Source: Breviolum minutum Mf 1.05b.01
Taxonomy: Eukaryota; Sar; Dinophyceae; Suessiales; Symbiodiniaceae
Assembly: GCA_000507305.1 (NCBI GenBank)
Contig: DF239923.1
Span: forward strand, 8,849-72,848
DNA length: 64,000 nt
Reading direction: 5' to 3'
In this document: positions 13,652 through 25,807 of the stretch, in pieces
Layout: each line of letters opens with the position of its first letter
Position numbering within the stretch: position 1 is the first letter of the stretch
Notes under the pieces: generated by a model
Seen by the model: the letters and a program-made list of their open reading frames with translations, nothing else
Told to the model about the DNA's origin: nothing
Databases searched by the model: none
Made by a program: the position numbers and the translations under genes

Positions 13652-13832
13652 GGTTGTTGGTTGTTGGTTGTTGGTTGTTGGTTGGTGTTTGTTGTTTGTT
13701 CTTTCTTCTTTGTTCTTTGTTCTTTGTTCTTTGTCATTTGTTCTTTGTTCTTTGTTGTTTCTTGTTTGTTGTTTGTTGTTTTTGTTGTTGTTGTTGTTGC
13801 ATGTTGTTTCATGTTGTTTCATGTTGTTTCTG
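13614..13832. repeat. TTG / TTC compound microsatellite
   Basis: About 220 bp built from TTG triplets, then TTGG and TTTGTTCTTTG words, then TTG again. The + strand is almost free of A. Frames across it encode homopolymers (poly-Val or poly-Leu on +, poly-Gln or Thr-Asn on minus) and are artefacts. The tract lies just upstream of the exon at 13885. Confidence 0.9.
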
Positions 13833-13884
13833 AATTTACCTGTATTGTTTTGTTTTCACTGTGCTTGTTTTTCCCCTTTTTCAG

Positions 13885-14398
13885 TGTTTCCTCTTTGGGT
13901 TGGCTTTCATCATTGAGTTTTACTGTCGCCGGACGTTTGACCCGGATCAGGGGACCTCCAGTCGGGACTTGCAACTGTTGTTGCATCGAACAGAACTGTT
14001 TCATTGGAACTTGATGCTTTTACTTGAAAGACATTCATGTTTTGGTTTTCCACATGATTAATGATGTATATGTTTCAAATTATACACATTGCATATTTTG
14101 CACATATGTATATATATGTTTATATACATATATATATATATATTTGATATATGTATATAATATACATGTATGTACATGTAAATTGTATGATTGAACAACT
14201 ACCAATTGTATGATATCATGATATTATGAGATATAATTTGGCATATCTTTGTTACATTTACGCTTTAAATCAGATGAATCTTATCATGTTTAAAACATCC
14301 TGCAAACTTCCCAGATATTTGATTCAACAAAATCTTCGGTTCAGCTTGAAACGGAAAAATTGCAGGTTCTTCGCCCATTGCTGAGCATGCGGACCTAG
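13885..14398 (+). CDS. Last two exons of an unassigned membrane-protein gene
   Basis: After a pyrimidine-rich tract ending TTTTTCAG a frame opens at 13885 with a hydrophobic segment, CFLFGLAFIIEFYCRRTFD, followed by SSRDLQLLLHRTELFHWNL. A second exon follows the acceptor CTTCCCAG at 14315 and reads IFDSTKSSVQLETEKLQVL..RPLLSMRT to a TAG stop at 14396-14398. The hydrophobic start may be a membrane segment. The donor of the first exon is not fixed; a GA donor after the NLMLL segment would keep phase. Family not recognised. Confidence 0.45.
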
Positions 14399-15534
14399 TG
14401 ATCAATGGGTCCTGGTGTTCGGCCTGACTCCCTACGTTTGAAGTTTTCCATTAGTTGCATGTGAGTGAAACGTCCATGTTTTACCTTCAGACTGCAGAAT
14501 CTGTGATTGTACCATGGTATGCTTGAAATGTACTTCGGTATTTACTTATCAATATATCATCATTATTATTGTCGTCATTATCATCATTGTTGATTATGCT
14601 ATGCGCTTTATCAAGCCCCCATGGTGAACCTATTTAGAGGTAGCTGGTTACGAGATACCCCGACCCCAATGGGCAAGTGATGTTCCGGCCAATTTGTTAC
14701 GTGCTATGATTGTTTACGGGAACCATCCGTTGGCTCGACAGAAATCAAAGGAGACTCCATCAAACGGGCGTTTTTTGAGGGAGACGCGTGACACTTTGTA
14801 TCTTCGGGTTTAGGACCAGACATAAGACCTTAAAAGATGTAGTGTATACATTACATGCTAAACAATCACTATGATCCTTGATGCCAGAGCTTTTAAGAAT
14901 AGGAGGATGACCCCCTTATTGTAGATCCCATGCTTAACTTTACATCGTGAGCCTATGGGTCATACTGGCCTGACAAGACAAGATCAGTACAGGCAGATTG
15001 TGAAGCTGTTCATAAACACATGCGAAGCAACTGATGTTTGATGACCAATGAGGAGCTAGTATCATTGGAGCAAACCTATGGCCCCTATACCCACTAGATC
15101 CCACTAGCATGATTCGATGTTTCTTACCATACTACCATATTATAGGTACTATAATTGCACAGGCAAACATATCATCAACAGACCATAATTATCCATATAT
15201 TATTTGATTTGGGTCTTTTGGTTGTGGACAAGCGATCCATCTCCATGTTGTACTTCTACTGTAGTGCTTGAATTCTCGCTCGTTGGGGAGTGTCACTGAA
15301 TGATTCTTGCCCATTTATTGCAGATCTCTCCTGGCAAACCAGTCCATGACAGAGAAATGTTCAAAGTTCTGCTCACAATATCTTTAGCAAAATTCTGCAA
15401 AATTCAGGCGTAGAACATGCATTGTTGTCCTTTTGTTTCTGGGTGATTCGGAGCAAATGTTGATGACTGGGTTGGATGACTGTGTTTTCCCCCAAACGCT
15501 AAAATGTTGATGATTGTGGTTCCCGACTTGTCAT

Positions 15535-15655
15535 ACTGTTGATGGTTCAGAAATCCGGCGGTTCCACCAGTTGAGGTTGGTAGTTTTTCCCATTATTTAC
15601 AAGGTTTTATACATCCCAGACTGGTTTTCGTCGGATTTCTGAACCATCAACCAGT
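15535..15655. repeat. Foldback repeat family A, copy 1
   Basis: Inverted ends CTGTTGATGGTTCAGAAATC and GATTTCTGAACCATCAAC, with the family core (TTTACAAGGTTTTATACATC) between. The left end is preceded by TA. Confidence 0.9.
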
Positions 15656-17375
15656 ATATGTCTCCCATCTTTCTTCGCTGAAACAAAACCACCAGGTGGT
15701 TCATTGAACCCGACGAGTACACGCCGGGTTTGAAACCCAGTTATCACAGGTATTGTGCCACGATTACCAGTCATAAGTTATAAATCTCAAGTTGTTATTA
15801 TCCATTTGAGAAGGGGTGAAATCACCTCAGTTACCTTATATTTAAAAAGGGAAGTTTTTCTTATAGAGGTTACAAACTTCATTTTATAATTATAAACTGA
15901 ATCCTTCACCATGTCATAACGGAAGGCCCCATGCCTTAAGATGCCTTAAGCCATCAACTCTTTTTACCGCAGGTCGTAGCCCAGTCTACCGCTTGTTGTC
16001 GGCATGGGACCTTGGGAGAGTGAGGAGTTAGCAGGTGCCGGTGAAGCTGAAGCCTTGGATCATACATGATATTGGATAGATATAGGTAACTGTATGTTCT
16101 CAAGTTTTTTATATATTTTTTTTATATATATATATATACAGAATATATATGTACATATATACGGGTTATATTTATGTGTATATACATTATATTGGTTTTT
16201 TTTACAGACACGTGATCTAGTATGAAAGCAAGATAGATCAACAAGTAAATTTTACTTGAACCGTGTTGATATTGCAGAATATACATTATATAGAGATATA
16301 TATGCATGTTGCATCCCAAGTAGTGCATTTCATTTAGAGTATTCATTCACTGCGCAGTGATGGCCATGGCGAATCTTGGCCTTGGGAAGCTGCTAGAGGT
16401 CTTCCCAAATCTGTTTCAAACCTTAGATCCATGATGTGCGGCCATGAAACTTATAATGCCATGAAACATAAAAAGAAAACATATCAATCAAACAAACATC
16501 CTCAATTTATGGCAGGTTGACGTGGTGTTGTTTCGTTGTTTTTTGCAACAATAACCTGAAAAGAAGCACAACTCCAAGAATGGGGGCCAAGGCTGAAGCC
16601 CATATCTTCCGTTGGAGTTTGAATTTGTAAGGGAAGCCTAGTTGGAGCGCAAAACAATCAGATTGTTGTTTATGTTTTTGTATGTTTTTGTTTCTAATGG
16701 ATGAATGGTTTAACTTTGGAACAATCAGATTGTTTTGATGGATGAATGGCGTGGTTGTGAGTGGGAAAGAAATGCATAAATTAACACAGGAGTGCATGAC
16801 TTCATATTGAAGATTGAGCCCATTCAAACCAGCAATCGTTCCAACATGGATCTAGACTCGCACAGCACTGGATGATATGTATTTATTGGCCTCACTGTCA
16901 GGATTGGAAACCTCCACATTGCCCAGATGAAATGCTGAATGTTTGTTGGATGTTCAATGTTCCAGCCAACATTTTGAGAACGCTATGTCCGTCTCAATTC
17001 TGATGCGTTGATTGTCACACTAGCATTTTTCTTAACCACTAGCACAACACGTGATAACTTTAGATGAGTTTTACGATGGATACCTGAAAAAGACCAGCTG
17101 TATCGTTGATTTTTGTATGTGTTGTGTTTTTATTGATGGTTCCCTAACACCACAGTTGCAGTAGGATTCCATTTGAGATGGACGCGTTTTTATCTCAAGG
17201 GCTTGACTCTTGATAAAATGATTCATTGTCATCATGTAATCATGTGTAGGCAACATGAAATTAAAACACTCCTGGAAAATTAATTCAAGACGTCATAATT
17301 TGAGTTTCGTTACCATTACCACAGTGACATCATGTTTCACCGAGTTCTATATAGTTCTATGAAGTTCTATGACTT

Positions 17376-17473
17376 ACTAGGTGGTGGATTCAAATATTTT
17401 TTTGTTCATCCCTATTTGGGGAAGATTCCCATTTTGATTTATTTTTTTCAGATGGGTTGAAACCACCAACCAG
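17376..17473. repeat. Foldback repeat family B, copy 4
   Basis: Ends CTAGGTGGTGGATTCAAAT and GTTGAAACCACCAACCA around the family core. Confidence 0.85.
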
Positions 17474-18259
17474 CTAAAAAATCGGGTCTAAGATACACCC
17501 TGCAAGATTTGAACCCGGCAGGTTCACCTACAGCGGTTTCACCGGTTTCGTTACTAATTTCAGGTCCCAAGCTCGAAGCAAAGGCTCCTGCTATGTACGA
17601 GTTGCAGGGGTACCCAACCGGGGGCCATGGGTCCTGGGTTGTTGTTTTCGTGGATCCTTGAGATTTGAGATTATTTGTAGAAATCAATGTTATATACAAA
17701 TATGATATACTTATACAACTATTTTCAGAACATGTACTTTTTACATTTGGAACTATTCCCTGTCCCGCTATCATAGATGTATAGATGACTTGTGTACCTT
17801 TTTTGTGAGCTGATGGAAGTCCAATGGCTTCCTTTTAAGCTCACTTGCTTATGCATAAACTTGCAAACCCTTCGGCCGGGTATTTGATCGAAAAGCAGCT
17901 TTGATAAATTGGCATGGAAATCATTAGTGCTCCCAGATGAATACGATCCTTGTATCAGGGCAACATGTTTGTCAACTGCCTTATCATGTTTTGAAATGAT
18001 ATCTAGTCGAATCCAGTAATTGATCGAAACAAAATGAGAAATCCTTATCACACGTATCGCATGCACACGCACCACATACACGGAATACACACAAACAACA
18101 CTCAAAATGGTTACCCTTCAGGGAAGTAACATATCCATATCCCACCTTGGGAAAAGGGAAATCATCTTCAAACATACTGTACCATTCGTGGTGGGGACAT
18201 GTTAGTTCGTAGGAGGGTATAACGGTCACTTGTTTTTTTGTTCCAAAAATCCACTCCAG

Positions 18260-18343
18260 GAGTCCAACGCGACATCCTCGTGGTTGTTGGAATTGCAGAC
18301 GCAGTTGATGGTGGGAGCCACATCGAATGCTGTTTGTCTGTGA
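18260..18343 (+). CDS. Candidate terminal exon, unassigned
   Basis: After the acceptor CACTCCAG a 27-codon frame, beginning ESNATSSWLLELQTQL, ends at a TGA. The minus strand here is also open, so strand rests on the acceptor alone. Confidence 0.35.
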   Translation, partial: ESNATSSWLLELQTQLMVGATSNAVCL

Positions 18344-18834
18344 CATGAAGCGGAAATGACTTCTCCTTTAAAAAATGCACCTTTTCCTCTTCCGTCTTAA
18401 GGTTGGAGGTCAGACAAGATGTGTTTTTTTCGAACTGACGTAACATCCGCAAAGGATATTAGATTACGTATTGGTATGCTTTCACCATTGCAGCTGTTGG
18501 TATACTCTAGTTTTAGGAGACTGTCAAACTACTGCAACAGTGCCCAACAATAATCATACTCATACTCTCACGGAGAAGTGCAGGTCAAAGTGAGTAAATA
18601 CATCGATATGATATATTAATGATATACATTGATTGGGCATGATTGGGCAGACAAAAAAAACAACGAGCATTCAACATTCCTGTCAAAGAAAATCAATGGA
18701 ATTTTCGAAGATCAGTTGTTGGCATACTTGACACTCAAGCATTGGTTTCATGTGAGCAGCCGCCTTTATTTGGAAAAGAAAGGAATAGCTTGTGGATGGA
18801 AACTTTTTTTTTTCAAATCCACCGTGCCTATGGG

Positions 18835-19283
18835 AACGAGGTAGGGGGTAACCCAAAAACGAGGTAGTAAGTAAAAACATGTCAGTGATTTGGACTTTTG
18901 AGACGGTTGGTGCTGCTTTGCAGTTTTTAGTTTGGCTCGCTTTGTTGACTCTAGTCTAGCCATGTGGACTCTAGTCTAGTTGGCACGTTTCTATTCATGA
19001 TGCCCTGAAAAAAACGAGGTCTGAAACGAGGTCAAAACGAGGTCCAAAACCTCCACACACAGCTTCCTGGTGACCATCCCTTCAGCTAGTCCGTCTTTTA
19101 TCATTTTTGAGATGGCGTTTCAGTTTCTTCGCCAACGAGGTTTCTTAACATAAGGGTCATCTATCCCCATACATGTCTCGAGTATTGAGAAAAAAGACCA
19201 GCGCTGGAAAACGAGGTCACCATTTTTCCAAGAACATGCTTCAAGACTAAAAGTTAATTGAACGAGGTAGGGAGTAACCCAAA
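18835..19283. repeat. Cluster of eight AACGAGGT octamers
   Basis: Exact copies start at 18835, 18858, 19013, 19025, 19036, 19134, 19210 and 19261, all in the same orientation. The first and last copies extend into a nearly identical longer word, GAGGTAGGG followed by G or A and then GTAACCCAAA, so the block is bounded by about 20-bp direct repeats. No open frame or known element explains it. Confidence 0.85.
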
Positions 19284-19723
19284 CAAATGCGGCCTTTCAA
19301 AATATGATTAATAAAAGCCGTCGCTCATGTGATTTCATGGTGATTTGATAAGAAGTAAATTGCTGTTTCCTCGTGGATGGTTGCTACTATGCAATGTTTA
19401 ACAGGCTCTTCCTTCAACAAAAAGGCCACCTGTTCGCTTCTATGAGGCTCTTGGGAATAGGGGTCCTGTTTTGGGATTTTGGGATCACCACCAACCAATC
19501 CATGTCATTCCATAGCAGTTTCAACCAACTCATAAGCATTTATAGGGTATCAATATCCAGAGTCCCTTCATATCCATGCATAATGCATTTGGGCAAAGTA
19601 TAGGGACCTCATCCGAGGTCACCCCAAATGGTGGTTTAGTATGAGGGAATGTTCCGAAAATGCCCTTAATTCAGGTTGCACATCCATCCACATCCATCTT
19701 GTTTGGAGCTTTTCTGCAAGCAG

Positions 19724-19831
19724 CGGCGAATGCGGCTGGTGCCAGATTCCCCCCTTTCCACGGTAGCCTTGGAGCGAATTCTAGAGATATGCAGCTGGAA
19801 AATGCCAGAAACCGATCAATGTATCGGTTGA
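19724..19831 (+). CDS. Candidate exon, unassigned
   Basis: After an acceptor CAG, 35 codons read RRMRLVPDSPLSTVALERIL..EICSWKMPETDQCIG to TGA. A GT donor at 19827 could instead end the exon just before that stop, making it internal. Family not recognised. Confidence 0.4.
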   Translation, partial: RRMRLVPDSPLSTVALERILEICSWKMPETDQCIG

Positions 19832-20689
19832 TCGGATGGAAAAGGTCATGTGGTCGGGGTGTATCCATGTACTGGTAGAATGATGATGAAAGGTGTATGT
19901 ATATATAGATGATATAGGTATACCGTAACGTTATCAGGATAAATCATATTTTGATATATTTTGATGTATTTCATACACAATACCTGCACAGGTAGTGCAT
20001 TCGGGTGTGCCTCAGGTGGTGGTGCGCAACTATTCGCACAGGCGTGGCCTTGGGTATGTGACAAGGGGAATGGCTGCAATGGTTGCGTTATTTTATACAA
20101 CATACATATACAGATACATATAATTGATAGGATATCCGAATCACTACGTATAATACAGCGCATTCGGATACGATAAGCATGATTGCCCCCAGATATTTTC
20201 ACCTCTCGGTTTCTTCGGAATTTCCCGAGGCCTTTGTCACTGCAGGGCCCCTGTGAACCTGCACTGCGTCGCAGTGTGGCAGGGAGATTTTTGAAGATTC
20301 AAAGTCAACTTCCTGCAGAGCCAGGCGGGTCGAACTCCAACCCAAAGAGAAAACAGCGGTTGGCCGGTTGGCAGTTTACTAAGAGAAATCCGACCTACAA
20401 AAATCACAGGGGGAGATGGTTAGCTGCTACAAAAACGAGAATGAAATTTCAGAAAAAACTGTGCATGTTTTTATTTCCGAAAAAAAAAACATCCTGAAGG
20501 CCCACGTGTTGTTTTGTAGTTGAGGGATGGCATGACGATGGGCACAGATGTCTTTGTTGACGGTGGTGATGACGTTTGTAATCTTTTGAACTTGAGATTT
20601 ATCCTGATGGGATTTTCATATCCTATCAAAGACAACCAAATTTAGTCTACTGGGCGTGTTTTTTTTATCGTTTGCCTGCCTACCTATTT

Positions 20690-20815
20690 ATCTTCTGTTC
20701 GTCCTCCTACCTATCTAATTGTCTATCAATCAATAACGCAATGAATTCACTAATTAATTGATCAATCTATCTATCCATTTATCCATCTATCTATTTCTAT
20801 CTATACCAGCTGGAC
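20690..20815. repeat. CTAT/CTAC degenerate tetranucleotide tract
   Basis: Words such as CTACCTATCTA, ATCTATCTATCCATTTATCC and CTATCTATTTCTATCTAT fill the stretch. No gene is visible. Confidence 0.7.
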
Positions 20816-21056
20816 AGAAGCATGCTCTGGTTGCAACACAACAATCGTGGAAAACACATGAAAACACCTTCTTCCAGGCGCCGTTGATGCCTACAGTGAA
20901 AAGACACTGGAGTCAGGACCTCTAGCTGAGAGTATCCAGAGTCGTATGCCACATGGAATTTGGATATGTATGTGCGTTGACACATGGAACACGCGTTAAC
21001 AGACTGTTGGTTGAGATTGTGCATGTTACAGTCTTTGACTAGCAAGTCATTTTTTA

Positions 21057-21090
21057 AACAAACAAACAAACAAACAAACAAATAAACAAG
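21057..21090. repeat. (AAAC)n microsatellite
   Basis: Eight AAAC/AAAT units in tandem, between exons. Confidence 0.8.
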
Positions 21091-21627
21091 GATGCTATTT
21101 TCTATTGTGACTTGGTGGAAGCACAAGTTTCTCTGTAGTTATCCACGTTTTTGTCTTTTCCGGTTGTGAACTTCCTTGACCTTGTCAGATCGGACCCAAT
21201 GATGACGCATCAATATGAGGATTCTGAGGGTTTTATCAGATATGTCTGATATGAGGCTGCCAATAAGTAGATGGTAGCAGTTTCATTGATGTTTTGGAAG
21301 TTGCTGGGTTTATCCATTTCTTGGATACTGTAGATTGTTTCATAGGTGTGGCGTTTTGCGAGTCAAACCCATCATATTTATTTTTGCCTCAAGGGGAAGA
21401 GAGGGCAAGAGTTTCAAGATCACTTTTGTTTGTCAATGTCAGTGTGTGTGTGTGTTGTCGCATGTGTTCAAGAGTAATTACATGCTCAAGCAGAACCCAA
21501 ATCCTAAGATAGTGAACATGTGCTTGATATATATATATATATACTACTTTTATATATGTATTCACATGTACACACCGTATATCTCTATAAATGTAAACAT
21601 TTTATGAATATTCATTGCATCAAACAG

Positions 21628-22067
21628 AGTCACCGATACTGGAAGTCCTATCCGTTGACGTTGCTTTTCCATCGCCAGAAAATTCAAGGCTGGGACTGAT
21701 CCAAGATCCTCAAGAACATCGTTCTCCAACCATTCAGGTCGAAGCGACACGGAGGGTTCTGTCGCTGTAAGCAATGCCACGGATGGTGAGACATTGGGAT
21801 GACAGTTTACAAAATAACATAGATATGCACATCATACAAGTCATTTTTAGATTAGAAGGGTGCATGATGGTGCATGTTGCACTTGTACTTCAAGAACAAC
21901 TAATAGTAAAAGAGATATTATAGATTTCCACACTGATGGAACAATCTTCAGTCTGAATTGCTAAATAACAAGATGACATCCACATCGTAGATGATCGCAA
22001 TGTTCTTTCCTTGCCTTGCAGTCAACATGAACAGATTGCGCATCTACATGTGGAATCCAACAGTTGA
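21628..22067 (+). CDS. Two 3' exons of an unassigned gene
   Basis: Exon 21628-21766 follows the acceptor CAAACAG and reads SPILEVLSVDVAFPSPEN..SRLGLIQDPQEHRSPTIQ..VEATRRVLSL up to a strong GTAAGC donor. Exon 22022-22067 follows CCTTGCAG. The phase carried over gives LQHEQIAHLHVESNS and a TGA. The phase match across the intron is the main support. The minus strand of the first exon is also open, so an opposite gene is not excluded. Confidence 0.45.
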
Positions 22068-22136
22068 CAAATTCAAGAAGTGACAACTTCGAGGTTGATA
22101 TATGTTTGTTGATATGTCTTGGAGTGTGTATATGAA

Positions 22137-22244
22137 ACTGTTGATGGAAGAAATCCGGCTAACCAGTTGAGCTTGGTAGTTTATTCCATTAAATTATCTA
22201 CAGGGTTTTATACATTCCGGGGGGTTCAGGATGTCTTCCATCAA
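22137..22244. repeat. Foldback repeat family A, copy 2
   Basis: Left end ACTGTTGATGGAAGAAATCC, core TTTTATACATTCC, right end CAGGATGTCTTCCATCAA. Confidence 0.9.
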
Positions 22245-22331
22245 GATTATGATTATATATGTTGATATTGTTCATGAAGAAACGATATTCGTGCCGATAC
22301 ATTGGCCCGGAGAAACAACATGCCACTTTGC

Positions 22332-22438
22332 ATACACCCTGGAAGATTAACATGGAACCTTCAAATCACCCATTTAGAAAGGAAAATGATCTTCCAAACC
22401 TCCATGATTATGTTCCATGTTAATCTTCAGGGGTGTAT
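22332..22438. repeat. Foldback repeat, distant relative of family C
   Basis: Inverted ends ATACACCCTGGAAGATTAAC and GTTAATCTTCAGGGGTGTAT, with CATGGAA and TTCCATG extending the stem. Confidence 0.85.
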
Positions 22439-22624
22439 TCCATGGGTTTTTCTACCTGATCCCCGCCTCAAATTAAAACTGATTCCCCATAGGAGTGATG
22501 TGTGATGATGCATCATGACTCTCTGATTCCTGGGAGTGGCAACGATATGTCCCAACACATTCGATATGTGTATATATTTATATACATATATGTCCCATTA
22601 TAGTCAGCAAGACATGAAACAAAT

Positions 22625-22735
22625 ATACACCCCTGAAAACTAACATCTAACCTGAAAATCACCTGTTTCAAAAAGAACATCATCTGAACCAAACCTGCAT
22701 TTTTGGGTTCAAAATGTTAGTTTTCGGGGGAGTAG
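22625..22735. repeat. Foldback repeat family C, copy 3
   Basis: Left arm TACACCCCTGAAAACTAACA; right arm AATGTTAGTTTTCGGGGGAG. Confidence 0.8.
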
Positions 22736-22753
22736 CTGATTGAACCAATTCAG

Positions 22754-22868
22754 AATCACATCGCACAAGGCCACCTTTGATTCCAGTGTGGCTGGCGACC
22801 TCCTGGAGTGGATTCTGGGACGTGTTTCTTCAAGAAGTTTGTCCGTGGAAACTCGAAACAAATCATAA
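22754..22868 (+). CDS. Candidate terminal exon, unassigned
   Basis: After the acceptor CAATTCAG the frame reads ITSHKATFDSSVAGDLLEW..ILGRVSSRSLSVETRNKS to a TAA. It may belong with neighbouring fragments, including a + strand open stretch at about 23018-23160 (AATWEEFSATYLAGGGLGLE). Family not recognised. Confidence 0.4.
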
Positions 22869-24841
22869 GAAGCAACATGAAGTTGGAATGTTTTGGGGTT
22901 TGGACATGACCTATAACTTCATATATATATATATATGTTGTGTATCTATTCCATCTATTCCTGTGTTTTCTATGGTTGGAATCTTGTAACTTTTCAACCT
23001 TTGATGGTTAAACCAGTGGTTGGCAGCCACCTGGGAGGAGTTTAGCGCCACGTACCTGGCTGGAGGTGGCTTGGGACTTGAGCCATTGAGGGCGGTTGGG
23101 CTCGGCACATTCCCCGAGATTTTTTGCAGCTTCCTTTTAGGCTCAAACAAAAACTCAAATGTTAGTATCCCAAAGATGTTTTTTCATGGAAACTATGAAA
23201 ACACTGAGAGATTGCCTTGAAGATTGAGAGTGCAAGTGTTGAATTTAGTATTTTTCATGTGTTTTTTTGGCAGAACTTGGGTTTGTGGGTACATGTGGAA
23301 AAGGTGGTATATTCACAGAACAAATCAAACAACGTAGCATCCCCAATGACTTGAATGTGGGGTGATTTCCATTACTGAACAGTGGATCAGCCTTCTTCCA
23401 AAATGGAGCCTGTCTTAGACACACCTCAAATATCCTCAAATGAGTAAGTATCATGAACTGCAAAATGTCTTGAAAGGAAGGAACCCTTCCAGATCTTTGT
23501 TGCCTTGTTTGATCTTTTCTTGGTCCAAAAGCGCTGATGGGAGATGGGACTTCATTGCGCCTTGGAGTGATGGGAACAGGGCAGTGGTTCGATGAGTTTG
23601 GAAACCAGAATTAAGATGAAGACAAACATCTCTTGTGCAGCAAAATCACAATCACAATGGTTCAATCACTGATTCATTGGTGTTGGTTATTGTTGAGATA
23701 TATATATATATACCATATATTTATATTTATATATTTGTCATTTGATGGAAAATGTTTACTTTCACACTGAAGGTGAAATAGATATGAAATGGTAGCCCTT
23801 GGGCAGACTTGCAGGGTATGAAGATGCGAAGGATACTACCCTATCATATCATGGAAGCAGACACGTGATCTCCAAGCAACCAATTAAACAACTAGTATTT
23901 GTTGATTGGAGATTAATACAGATTGCGAGCTGTAGACCTCGAAGTAAAGTACCATCTTCGGTTTGAACTTTGAATCACAAACTACCGAAAGTATCCAAAA
24001 CTCAAGCCATGAAGATTCTTGAGGAACAGGACCCTTCCATCGAAAGAAGCGAAGGCAAAGGACGGTAAAGGTAGAAGCCGATGAGGTTTTAAGAGCTTCC
24101 TCAAAATGTGCCAGGGTCTAAATTATTATATATGTCCCATATAATAGAAAATATAGAAAATAAACTCATCAACCCAGTAGGGGTTTAAGTTTATATACCT
24201 ATTATAAGGATTCCCAATCATTAACGGGCCATCCCCATCCCCAAGGGAGGTACCATCGACACCCTGGCGGACCCTGTCATCCAGGCCCCAAGTCCTATTC
24301 CTGGCCACAGGGGGTACCATCGACAAGGCCGGAAAACAAAATATGGTGATTACTGTTTTTTTGTTATGTTGTTGGACAATAGAATATACTTGTAGAAAAG
24401 AATGATACCAGCTATATAATTGCGTTTATTCTACATTATTATGCATTGTCTTTGTTTTACATATTTATATATATATATATGCATATATTATAATGAATGC
24501 AAACATTGCCTTAGAATGCGTTAAATGTTTTTTGAAATATCATAGAAGTGCAGCACAGCCTCCCACAACAAAACAGGCGGGAACACTTCATGCCACCGAT
24601 TGAGCTGCAGCCGTTTATTTTCGGCTTAACCGTTGGGTTGTGCGGTGTGATTCCGACATCACAAAGGAGATGGCAACAGCGAATGATTGATTTGCATGTA
24701 AAAACATGTAAAATCACAGAGAAAAACCCAATGATTGCCTACTGCCACACCTTCTAATAGAAGGTAATATAATATATGTATTTTCAGGTATCGTAGTCTT
24801 CTGCAGGACCAGTGAGCCACCAGTCTGCCACTTGATGCCAC
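22869..24841. other. Largely non-coding stretch
   Basis: Apart from the open + strand stretch at 23018-23160, no exon can be supported. At 24241-24331 the word GGTACCATCGACA or a close match occurs twice in short order. TA tracts lie at 23700-23735 and 24465-24490. Confidence 0.4.
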
Positions 24842-25473
24842 ATGGAGCGTCTTCGATACTTCTGGAAGGTCTGTGCTTCATTGACAAATCTTCCCGAGCT
24901 TGAGAAACAGGTGAGGGACCTTTTCTCCACGGCCATAAATTTGTTGTTTGTTTACAAAAGGATGGACATGACCAAAATTGATTCAATCATTCTTGGTTTG
25001 GGCTGAAGGGTTGAAGATCATGTTTGGGATGACCATAGAATCTCAAGAAGCTACCCAACTGCTAGTTTCTTTTCTTGCCGGGAGCGGCACCTCGGGAACA
25101 AAATTTTGCAACGCGATGTTGCCACAGTGGCATAATGTGGGAAGAAGAGTATGATTATGTATATGATCATGATGTATGTCATGGGTTCCTTTCCGTTCTT
25201 ATTGCCAAGATGTAATATTTTTATGCTGCATATGCTCTTGATTTGACAGCAAAACTTTTTCAGATCCACTTTTTGAATCTTTATGAAACAATTTGCAACT
25301 TCTCAGATTCCCAGAATCTTGTTTGATTCTCACTCAAAGGAAGTCCAAATTGATTTCTCATAATTACGTGCTTCGTACATCTTCCTGCTCAGGTGGCCGA
25401 CCTTAATGAAGAAATTCAGCGAATCAAGGAGGAGAAAGCAGACACATCTGTCGAAGACACGCGCGCGGAGTGA
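24842..25473 (+). CDS. Small coiled-coil protein or 3' end of a longer gene
   Basis: Exon 1 (24842-24910) starts with an ATG after an in-frame stop and reads MERLRYFWKVCASLTNLPEL..EKQ up to a GTGAGG donor. Exon 2 (25393-25473) follows CTGCTCAG and reads VADLNEEIQRIKEEKADTSV..EDTRAE to TGA. The frame stays open across the join. The predicted protein is 49 residues; its second half has a heptad-like acidic and basic pattern typical of a short coiled coil. The length suggests either a micro-protein or that the first exon is really internal to a longer gene. Confidence 0.5.
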
Positions 25474-25807
25474 CTGGGTGCTGTTTTGAGGGGGGACCCC
25501 TCGAGTTTTGGGATGGCTGTTGTGCCACCGGATTTTTGTGCATGCAGTTGATGCATGTTGAAGTTAATCTCAAGCCCTACAGTTTGGAGGGCAAGATGTC
25601 ATTGTTCATCAAAATCTATAGGGCCTATAGGGTACTGCATTTCTACCAGCAGATGCAGACGTTATTCGTCATAGAAGTTCATCTTGCGGTTTTTGAGAAT
25701 TGATGGTCTGAATCTGTTTGAAGGAGTTGGTTGTTTTACTTACAATTGAAACCATCACAACAAAAAAGAAAAACACAAGCAGCTTACAAACAAATTTACA
25801 ACAAAAA

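Larger units (their letters stand above)
9541..13884 (+). other. Mostly non-coding stretch; weak exon candidates
   Basis: No recognisable gene. Near 12900-13130 both strands give protein-like frames (+ RRFVAGFVCAWSPKVLANRV; the minus strand is also open). On the + strand, about 13440-13560 reads DDLSKVEDEISSDVQNGQRF and could be an upstream exon of the gene ending at 14398. At 10975-11115 there is a degenerate run of TGTAATGTAATG-type words. Confidence 0.3.
14399..18259 (+). other. Mostly non-coding stretch
   Basis: No gene can be named. Foldback copies lie at 15535-15655 and 17376-17473 and TA-rich tracts at 16105-16165. At about 17490-17663 both strands are open (+ GPKLEAKAPAMYELQGYP), so an exon is possible, but its strand and frame are undecided. 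Confidence 0.3.

Noticed and set aside
13400-13822. Minus-strand frames rich in Gln, Asn and Thr
   Set aside because: They are translations of the TTG/TTC microsatellite.
21628-21780. Minus-strand frame ATEPSVSLRPEWLENDVLED
   Set aside because: The + strand reading has an acceptor, a GTAAGC donor and a phase-matched next exon; the minus reading has none of these that I could find.
24241-24331. Two copies of GGTACCATCGACA as a possible target duplication
   Set aside because: Only about 70 bp lie between them with no element structure; probably a small local duplication.
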